From: Actinomycetota bacterium
Lineage (GTDB): Bacteria; Actinomycetota; Thermoleophilia; Solirubrobacterales; Solirubrobacteraceae
Direction: 5' to 3'
NCBI GenBank assembly: GCA_005888335.1
Contig: VAWY01000135.1
Location: forward strand, 1 to 20,359
DNA: 20,359 nt
Of this stretch, positions 9,917-17,100 are shown piece after piece (position 1 is the first letter of the stretch; the number at the start of each line of letters is the position of its first letter). The position numbers and the translations under genes are program-made. Below the pieces are notes generated by a model. It made no database searches. It was not told where the DNA came from and saw only the letters and a program-made list of their open reading frames with translations.

Positions 9917-11358
9917 CCGATGCCGACCTGCACGCCCCGGAAGCGCGCGGGGGCGACGCCGTGGGAGACGGCCATCATCTGCCCCGGCTCCCCCTTGCCG
10001 CAGTTGAGCAGCCCCTGCACCTCCCAGGCCTCGCGCGAGCAGACGGCGTCGAGCGCGGACCAGAAGCGCGGCGTGACGCCCGCGTAGGACGCGTTGCGCA
10101 CCAGCCGCCCGAGGGTCCCGCCGCGGATCTCGCGGGCGATCTCGGTGCCGAACTGGAAGTGCAGGCGGCGATCGTCGATCGACCACGACCGGTTGGTCTC
10201 GACGTAGAGGCCGTCGTCGGTGTCGGCGATCAGGTCCTCGAGCGTGCCCGCGTCGCCGGGCTCGATCGAGACGTTGGTCATGCGCACGATCGGCTGGCGC
10301 GTGTAGCCGTCGGCGCGCGCGCACCCGCCCGAGCGCGGCAGGCCGACCGCGGCGGCGCTCGTGCGGTCCGACAGCGTCGCGCGCAGGACGCCGTCGCGGA
10401 TGAGCGGCGTGCGCTGCGCGGCGACGCCCTCGTCGTCCCAGCCGAAGCTGCCCAGCGCGCCGGGCAGCGTCGCGTCGGCGGTGACGGCGAGCCGCTCAGA
10501 GCCGTAGCGCAGGCGCCCGACGTCGCCGGCGGCCACCCAGCTCGTGCCCGCGTACGACGCCTCGCCGCCGAGGATGCGGTCGAGCTCGAGGGCGTGGCCG
10601 ATCGACTCGTGCACCTGCAGCGCGAGCTGCTCGGCGCCGATGACGAGCGTGCGCTCGCCCTCCGGGCAGGGCGGCGCGGTGAGCAGCTCGACCGCCTCGG
10701 CGGCGACGCGCGGGGCGTGAGCGGCGAGCTCGAGGGCGAGGACCTGCTCCCAGCCGGCCTGCGCCACCGATCCGCCGTGGTTGGAGGGGTACGAGCGCAC
10801 CTGCGCCTCCTCGCCGTCGGCGGCGAGGGCCGACAGGCCGCCTCCGCACGTCGTGACCTCCTGGGTGCAGGCGGCACCGTCGGTCGAGGCGAAGGCCCAG
10901 CGCGTCCGGCTCGACTGGCACGACGCCTCCCGGCGCACGACGCGGGCGTCGCCGGCCATCGCGGCGTCGGCGGCGAGGAGGTGGGCGAGCTTGTCGTCGA
11001 CGCTGACGGCGAACGGGTCGTGCGTGCATGGCGACGCCCAGTGGCCGCGGGCGGGCGGCTCGGGAGCGAGCGCGGCCGCCCACGGGCTCGCCCCGCGCGG
11101 CTGGGCCTCGGCGACGGCGATCGCGCGGCCCAGGGCGCGGCGGGCGCCTGCGGCGCTGAGGTCATCGGTGGCCGCGAAGCCCCATCCCCCCTCGATCCGC
11201 ACGCGCACGCCGAGCCCCGCGCCCTCGTCGCTCTCGACGCGATCGATCGCGCCGTTGCGGACGGCGACCATCTCGTTCAGGCGGTCGACGTGGCGCGCCT
11301 CGGCGTAGTCGCAGGCCGCAGGGACGACGCCCATGAGGTCCGTCAGGAGGTCGAGCAT
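9913..11358 (-). CDS. tldD: TldD-like zinc metalloprotease
   Basis: TldD is the catalytic subunit of the TldD/TldE protease. The 481-residue product carries the zinc motif HESIGH (residues 250-255), with the expected downstream context ALELDRILGGEASYAGTSW. It also has the C-terminal cysteine ligand region LLNCGKGEPGQMM. Other family blocks are LYVETNRSWSIDDRRLHFQFG and VRMTNVSIEPG. The ATG at 11358 is chosen by family N-terminus. A TTG at 11376 with a weak GAAGG upstream is an alternative that would add six residues. Upstream, 163 nt separate it from the dehydrogenase gene and are filled by a long palindrome. No dedicated peptide substrate gene is evident. Confidence 0.9.
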   Translation of the reverse strand: MLDLLTDLMGVVPAACDYAEARHVDRLNEMVAVRNGAIDRVESDEGAGLGVRVRIEGGWGFAATDDLSAAGARRALGRAIAVAEAQPRGASPWAAALAPEPPARGHWASPCTHDPFAVSVDDKLAHLLAADAAMAGDARVVRREASCQSSRTRWAFASTDGAACTQEVTTCGGGLSALAADGEEAQVRSYPSNHGGSVAQAGWEQVLALELAAHAPRVAAEAVELLTAPPCPEGERTLVIGAEQLALQVHESIGHALELDRILGGEASYAGTSWVAAGDVGRLRYGSERLAVTADATLPGALGSFGWDDEGVAAQRTPLIRDGVLRATLSDRTSAAAVGLPRSGGCARADGYTRQPIVRMTNVSIEPGDAGTLEDLIADTDDGLYVETNRSWSIDDRRLHFQFGTEIAREIRGGTLGRLVRNASYAGVTPRFWSALDAVCSREAWEVQGLLNCGKGEPGQMMAVSHGVAPARFRGVQVGIG

Positions 11359-11366
11359 GAGTCGTC

Positions 11367-11516
11367 CCGTCCGCAAGTACCTTCGCCGCCTGGTGGTCGC
11401 TCAGCGCGGCTGGCGGCGTCCTCGGTCGGGGCAAGGGCTCCGCCCTGGCACCCTCCCTGCGTCCTTGCCAGCCACGCCGATCGGCTCACCAGGACGACGA
11501 ACGTACTCACGGACGG
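11367..11516. repeat. long imperfect palindrome filling the gap upstream of tldD
   Basis: The 163-nt space between the dehydrogenase gene and tldD is almost entirely one imperfect inverted repeat centred near 11441. The outer block CCGTCCG (11367-11373) pairs with CGGACGG (11510-11516). Inner perfect blocks are AGTAC/GTACT, TTCG/CGAA, CCTGGTG (11389-11395) with CACCAGG (11487-11493), and GGCTGGC (11408-11414) with GCCAGCC (11467-11473). The tip AGGGC-TCC-GCCCT lies at 11434-11446. One-nt bulges are needed near 11494 and again further in. It could be a transcribed structured leader for tldD, a terminator, or a miniature element. No T-run and no clear target-site duplication are seen. Confidence 0.6.
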
Positions 11517-11521
11517 AACCA

Positions 11522-12508
11522 CTAGAACGCGCCAGCGTAGAGCGCGCGTATCTCGGCCTCGTCCGCCGGCGGCGGGGTGAGCGCGAGCTCGGGGCGCTGG
11601 GCCGCGGCCTGGGCGCAGGCGTCCAACTGCTCCTCGGTGACGCCGAGGTCGCGCAGGCGAGCGGCGCCGGCGCGGCGCGCGAGCGCGGTGGCGAGCACGG
11701 CGGGATCGGCGCCGAGGCCGAGCGCAAGGGCCTCGAGCCGGTCCGGCGACCGGCGGCGCAGCGCTTTGAGAGTGTGCGGCAGCAGCGCCGCGTTGGCTTG
11801 GCCGTGCCCGACGCCGGCGAGGCGGACCAGCGTCTGGCTGAGCACGTGGTGCAGGCCGTAGCCGGTGGAGTCGATGACGTAGCCCGAGAGCAGCGCGCCG
11901 AGCGCGAGCGCGTCGCGGTCCGGCTCGGACGCGTTCCAGGCGGTGGCCAGCAGCCGAGCGGCCTCGCGCGCCGCGAGCTCGGGGACCGGGCTCGAGCGCG
12001 GGGTCAGCGGTCCCTCGAGCGCGTGGGCGAGCGCGTTCGCCGCACTGGCCGCGAGCTCCTCCTCGGGCTGGGAGGCGCTCAGCGCGGGATCGTTGAGGAC
12101 GATCGCCGGCCGGACGCCGGGGACGTCGGCGGGCGTGCCCGCGGCGCGGCGGTGCACAGCGGTCATCTCGGCGGCCGACAGCGTGGTCGGGATGGCCGCC
12201 ACGCGGGCGGGCGGGCGGGCCGCGGCGAGCGCCTTGGCGACGTCGACGACGCGCCCGCCGCCGAGCGCGACGAGGAGGGGGGTCGCCGGGAGCTCGTCGA
12301 GCAGCGCGCCGGCGAGCTCGTCCACGCGGCCGGGACCGACGTGCAGCACGCGCTCGGCCTGCTCGACGACGCCTGGGGCGAGCGCCCCGGCGCGCTCGGT
12401 TGTCAGCAGCGTGTACGGCTCGTCGAGGAGGGCGGGCGCGTCGGCGAGGGCGCCGCGGCCGAAGCGGATCAGACGCTCGCCATCCTGCCACGTGAACCCG
12501 CGAGTCAC
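11522..12508 (-). CDS. iron-containing alcohol dehydrogenase family, maleylacetate-reductase-like
   Basis: The 328-residue product resembles the maleylacetate reductase branch of the Fe-ADH family, NAD(P)H-dependent reductases of ring-cleavage pathways. The nucleotide-binding loop is VALGGGRVVDVAKALA (GGG 83-85), followed by AIPTTLSAAEMT (105-115). The helix AANALAHALEG has Asn158 and His162 where metal-dependent members have Asp and His. Next come GLHHVLSQTL (His220/His221) and GVGHGQANAALLPH. The Asn at the Asp position is typical of metal-independent maleylacetate reductases. No catechol or resorcinol pathway gene lies nearby, so the real substrate is unknown. The GTG at 12508 sits 7 nt after a TAGAGT box. 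The gene is divergent from the giant coiled-coil gene across 77 nt. Confidence 0.8.
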   Translation of the reverse strand: MTRGFTWQDGERLIRFGRGALADAPALLDEPYTLLTTERAGALAPGVVEQAERVLHVGPGRVDELAGALLDELPATPLLVALGGGRVVDVAKALAAARPPARVAAIPTTLSAAEMTAVHRRAAGTPADVPGVRPAIVLNDPALSASQPEEELAASAANALAHALEGPLTPRSSPVPELAAREAARLLATAWNASEPDRDALALGALLSGYVIDSTGYGLHHVLSQTLVRLAGVGHGQANAALLPHTLKALRRRSPDRLEALALGLGADPAVLATALARRAGAARLRDLGVTEEQLDACAQAAAQRPELALTPPPADEAEIRALYAGAF

Positions 12509-12515
12509 TGCGCGG

Positions 12516-12521
12516 ACTCTA
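12516..12521 (-). promoter_or_regulatory. -10 box of a probable leaderless promoter for the dehydrogenase
   Basis: The minus strand reads TAGAGT, 7 nt, then GTG ACT CGC, the dehydrogenase start. No Shine-Dalgarno sequence is present. Confidence 0.45.
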
Positions 12522-12551
12522 GGTCCCAGCGCGTCCGACAGGTCCCCGGCT

Positions 12552-12557
12552 TACCAT
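12552..12557 (+). promoter_or_regulatory. candidate -10 box of the giant coiled-coil gene
   Basis: TACCAT (TANNNT) lies 28 nt before the GTG start at 12586, giving a leader of about 20 nt. A GGGG at 12571-12574 is the only Shine-Dalgarno-like stretch. No -35 is recognised. Confidence 0.3.
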
Positions 12558-12585
12558 CTGACGGCTGAACGGGGTCTTCGCATCA

Positions 12586-14160
12586 GTGCCGCCTTCCTCG
12601 CCACTTGCCGTCGACGCCTTCGAGCTCGTCAACGCACCCGGCGGCGCGCGCCTGCTGAGGCTCGCGGGCCGCTGGCCGGGCCCGACGCCGGATTTGGCCG
12701 CCTTGGCGGTCTGCCGGGACGGCGCGGAGGAGACGTTGCCGCCGCTGCCCGGGCCGCCGGGGACGAACGGCGTGTGGAGCGCGGCGTGGGCGCTGCCCGC
12801 GGGTGTCGACCCGCGCGTCGCGACGTTCGCGCTTGTGCTGGCGGACGGCGCGCGGATCGACCTGCCGCGCCCGGGCGCGCGCCAGCTCGGCGACCCCCTG
12901 CGCAAGGAGCGGATGCGCGCGCTCGTCGACGCGTACGCCGTCGCCCGGCGGGAGCGCGAGGCGGCGGTGCGGGCCGCGCGGTCGGCGGAGGCGGCGCGGG
13001 CGCAGGCGGCCGAGCGGGCGCGGCGCGCCGAGCAGGGCGAGCGCGACCAGCGAACGCTGGCGGGCGAGGCGCGCACCGCGTTGGCGCGGGCGCACATGGC
13101 GCTCGACGCGGCCGAGCGGCGCGCCCGCGACGCCGAGCAGGGGCTCGCGGCGGCGCGATCGGATCTCGCGCGGCGAGCGGCGGCCCAGCGGAAGGTCGAA
13201 GCGCAGCTCGCGGCGGCGCTCGAGGCGGGCGCGCGCGCCGAGCGGCTCGACGCCGAGCTTTCGGCGGTGCACTCGCGGCTCTCGCAGGTCGAGTCCGCCG
13301 CGGCGGCGGAGCGCGAGGAGCTCCACGGCCGCCTCGACGCCGCCGGGGAGGCGGCGCGCTCGCGCGAGGCCCGCCTGGCCGCCGCGCTGGGGCGGATCGA
13401 CGAGCTCCAGGCGGCGAGCGAGGCCGTGGTCGCCGGGCGCGACGCGGCCGAGGAGCGCGCGGAGCGAGCGCACGCTGTGCGGCTGGAGCTCGAGCGCGCC
13501 GCGGGCACAACGCGCCGGCGGGCCGAGGAGTTGCAGGGCCGCCTGACCGCAGAGCGGGATGCGGCGCTGGCCCGCCATCAGGAGCTCGAGACCGTGCTCG
13601 CTTCCGAGCGGCAGGCGGCGGTCGCGCGGATCGCCGACCTCGAGCACGCGGTCGGCCGTGAGCGGGAGCGTCTTGCCGCGATGATGCGCGACCGCGAAGC
13701 GCAGTCCGCGGCGACGGCCGCGGCGCAGCGGCGCGTCGAGGAGCTGCAGAGCCGGCTGACCGCCGAGCGCGAGGCCGGGTCGGCGCGCGTGGCCCAGCTC
13801 GAGCGTGGGCTGGCGGAGGCTCGCGGGCGCGGCGAGGAGCTCGAGCGTGAGCTGGCCGCCGCACTGGCCCGTGGCGAGGAGCTCGCGGCCGAGGTGGCGA
13901 CGGCGACGACCCGAGGCGACGACTTCGAGCGCGGCCTCGCGGCGGCGACCGCGCGCGGCGAGGAGCTGGAGGGTGAGCTGGTCTCGGCGAGGGCGCGCGG
14001 CGAGGAGCTCGAGCGCGAGCTGGCGACGGCTCCGGCGACAGCTCGCGGCGGCGAGAGCGCGCGGCGACAGGTTGGAGGACGAGGTCGCGGCGGCGAGCGC
14101 GCTCGGCGAGGAGCTGCGGCGGGAGCTCGCGGTGGCGACGGCGCGCGGCGAGGAGCTTGA
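12586..14160 (+). CDS. giant coiled-coil protein, N-terminal segment
   Basis: In-register coding runs from the GTG at 12586 to about 14030; the frame then reads nonsense until a stop at 14160. The start is the only plausible one: an in-frame TGA lies at 12559-12561. Residues 1 to about 100 form a globular, beta-rich domain with VDAFELVNAPGGARLLRLAG, WSAAWALPAGVDPRVATFAL and VLADGARIDLPRPGARQLG. I have an impression of similar domains in other high-GC actinobacterial proteins but cannot name the family. From about residue 105 an Ala/Arg/Glu-rich coiled coil begins. The first 14-residue repeats (ARGEELERELAAAL) appear from about residue 405. The repeat pattern stops abruptly after ELERELATA at about 14030 and resumes at once one frame over. 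Confidence 0.75.
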   Translation: MPPSSPLAVDAFELVNAPGGARLLRLAGRWPGPTPDLAALAVCRDGAEETLPPLPGPPGTNGVWSAAWALPAGVDPRVATFALVLADGARIDLPRPGARQLGDPLRKERMRALVDAYAVARREREAAVRAARSAEAARAQAAERARRAEQGERDQRTLAGEARTALARAHMALDAAERRARDAEQGLAAARSDLARRAAAQRKVEAQLAAALEAGARAERLDAELSAVHSRLSQVESAAAAEREELHGRLDAAGEAARSREARLAAALGRIDELQAASEAVVAGRDAAEERAERAHAVRLELERAAGTTRRRAEELQGRLTAERDAALARHQELETVLASERQAAVARIADLEHAVGRERERLAAMMRDREAQSAATAAAQRRVEELQSRLTAEREAGSARVAQLERGLAEARGRGEELERELAAALARGEELAAEVATATTRGDDFERGLAAATARGEELEGELVSARARGEELERELATAPATARGGESARRQVGGRGRGGERARRGAAAGARGGDGARRGA

Positions 14161-17100
14161 GGGCGAGCTGTCTGCGGCGACCGCCCGCGGCGACGAGCTC
14201 GAGGGCGAGTCCGCGGCTGCGGCGGCGCTGAGCGAGGCGCTCCGGGATCAGCTCGCGGCGGCCACGGGTCGGACCGAAGAGCTGCAGAACGAGCTGGCAG
14301 CCGCCGGGGCGCGCAGGGAGAAGGTCGAGCGCAGCCTGGCGGCGGCGAGCGCGCGCGGCGGGGAGCTGGCGCGCGAGCTGGAGGCGGCCCGGGCTCGCGG
14401 CGACGCCCTTGAGGGCGAGCTGGCGGCGGCGCGGGCGCGTGGCGAGAAGGTCGAGCGCAGCCTGGCGGCGGCGAGCGCGCGCGGCGGGGAGCTGACGCGC
14501 GAGCTCGAGGCCGCGCGGGCTCGCGGCGAGGAGTTGCAGGACGAGCTCGCGGCCGCGACGGCGCGCGGTGAGGAGCTCGAGCGCGAGTCCGCGGCCGCGA
14601 CGACGCGCGGCGAGGAGCTGCGCAGTCAGCTCGCGGCGGCGACGACGCGTGGCGAGGAGCTGGAACGCGACCTCAACGGCTCGCGCGCGCGCAGCGACGA
14701 CCTCGAGCGGGAAGCCACCGCCGCTGCAGCTCTCAGCGACGAGCTGCGACGCCAGCTCAGCGCGGCCACCGGGCGCGGCGACGAGTTGGAGGCCGAGCTC
14801 GAGGCGGCCCGGGCGCGCGGGGAGAAGGTCGAGCGCAGCCTCGCGGCGGCGAGCGCGCGGGGCGGCGAGCTCGAGCGCAAGCTCGCCGCGGCCACGGCGC
14901 ACGGCGAGGAGCTCGCCGGCGAGCTGACCGCCGCGCGGGCGTGGGTCGAGCAGCTCGAGGGTGACCTTGCGGCGGCCACGTCCCGCGGCGATGGCCTCGA
15001 GCAGGACCTCGCGACGGCGAGCGCGCGCCGAGGGGAGCTGGAGCGCGAGCTGGCGGCGGCCGGCGACCGCGCCGAGGAGCTTCGCGACGAGGTCGCCGCG
15101 ACGACCGCGCAGCGCGACGACGTCGCCGCTGAGCTCGTGGCGGCCCGTGCGCGCGGTGCGGAGCTGGAGGCCGAGCTCGCGGCGGCGACGGCGCGAGGCG
15201 GCGAGCTCGAGGACGAGCTCGCGGCGGCCGCGGCGCGCCGCGAGGAGCTGGAAGGCGAGCTCGCGGCGGCGAGCACGGCGGGCGAGAAGCTGCGGCGCGA
15301 GCTCGCGGCGGCGACGGCACGCGAAGAGAAGCTGGAGGACGAGCTCGCGGCGGCGAGCGCCCTCGGCGAGGAGCTGCGGCGCGAGCTCGCGGAGGCGACG
15401 GCGCGCGGCGAGAGGTTGGAGGACGAGCTCGCGGCGGCGGGCGCCCTCGGCGAGGAGCTGCGGCGGGAGCTCGCGGCGGCGACGGCGCGCGGCGAGAAGG
15501 CGCAGGACGAGCTCGCGGCGGCGACGGCGCGCGGCGAAGAGCTGGCGGCCGAGTTGGCGGCGGCGGTCTCGCGGGGCACGGAGCTGGACGGCGAGCTGAC
15601 GGCCGAGCGCGCGCGGCGTGGCGAGCTGGAGAGCGAGCTCGCCGCGGCGAGCACGGCGCGCGAGCGACTGCGGCAGGAGCTCGCGGCGGCGACGGGGCGC
15701 GGCGAGGAGCTGGAGAGCGAGCTGGCGGCGGCGACGGGGCGCGGCGAGGAGCTGGAGAGCGAGCTGGCGGCCGCGACGGCGCGCGGCGAGGAGCTGGAGA
15801 GCAAGCTGGCGGCGGCCACGGGGCGCGGCAGAGAGCTGGCGGCTGAGCTGGCGGCAGCGGTCGCGCGGGGCAAGGAACTGGACGGCGAGCTGACGACCGA
15901 GCGCGCGCGGCGTGGCGAGCTCGAGAACGAGCTCGCGGCCGCGAGCACCGCGGGCGAGGAGCTGCGGCGGGAGCTCGCGTCGGCGACGGCGCGCGGCGAG
16001 GAGCTGCGGCGAGACCTCGCGGCGGCGACGGCGCGTCGCGGCGAGCTGGAGAGCGAGCTGGGAGCGGCGACGGCGCGCGGCGAGGAGCTGGCGGCTGAGC
16101 TGGCGGCAGCGGTGGCGCGTGGCACTGAGCTGGGCGGCGAGCTGACCGCCGAGCGCGCGCGGCGTGGCGAGCTCGAGAGCGAGCTCGCGGCGGCGAGCGC
16201 TCTCGGCCAGGAATTGCGGCAAGACCTTGCCGGGGCCACGGCGCGTCGCGACGAGCTGGAGAGCGAGCTGGGAGCGGCGACGGCGCGCGGCGAGGAGCTG
16301 GCGGCTGAGCTGGCGGCGGCCACGGGGCGCGGCGAGGAGCTGGCGGCTGAGCTGGCGGCGGCCCTCGCGCGGGGCGCGGAGCTGGGCGGCGAGCTGACGG
16401 CCGAGCGCGCGCGGCGTGACGAGCTCGAAAACGAGCTGGCGGCGGCGGGCGCTCTCGGCGAGGAGCTGCGGCGAGATCTTGCGGCGGCCACGGCGCGTCG
16501 CGACGAGCTGGAGAGCGGGCTGGCGTCGGCGACGGCGCGCGGCGAGGAGCTGGCGAGTGAGCTGGCGGCGGCGCTCGCGCGGGGCACGGAGCTGGGCGGC
16601 GAGCTGACCGCCGAGCGCGCGCGGCGTGACGAGCTCGAGCACGAGCTGGCGGCGGCGGGCGCTCTCGGCGAGGAGCTGCGGCGAGATCTTGCGGCGGCCA
16701 CGGCGCGTCGCGACGAGCTGGAGAGCGGGCTGGCGTCGGCGACGGCGCGCGGCAAGGAGCTGGCGAGTGAGCTGGCGGCGGCGCTCGCGCGGGGCACGGA
16801 GCTGGACGGCGAGCTGACGGCCGAGCGCGCGCGGCGTGGCGAGCTGGAGAGCGAGCTCGCCGCGGCGAGCACGGCGCGCGAGCGACTGCGGCAGGAGCTC
16901 GCGGCGGCGACGGGGCGCGGCGAGGAGCTGGAGAGCGAGCTGGCGGCGGCGACGGGGCGCGGCGAGGAGCTGGAGAGCGAGCTGGCGGCCGCGACGGCGC
17001 GCGGCGAGGAGCTGGAGAGCAAGCTGGCGGCGGCCACGGGGCGCGGCAGAGAGCTGGCGGCTGAGCTGGCGGAAGCGGGCGCGAAGCGTGAGGAGCTGGA

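Noticed and set aside
8807..10087. Plus-strand 426-codon frame opposite tldE
   Set aside because: It has no recognisable motifs, while the minus strand encodes a full TldE with an ATGA overlap to tldD.
11367..11516. Known riboswitch (SAM, cobalamin, c-di-GMP or glycine type) upstream of tldD
   Set aside because: I looked for the conserved core motifs of these classes and did not find them; the element is dominated by one long self-complementary stem.
14030..14031. Programmed ribosomal frameshift in the coiled-coil gene
   Set aside because: There is no slippery heptamer. The missing 14 nt exactly completes a repeat unit, which fits a deletion better than recoding.
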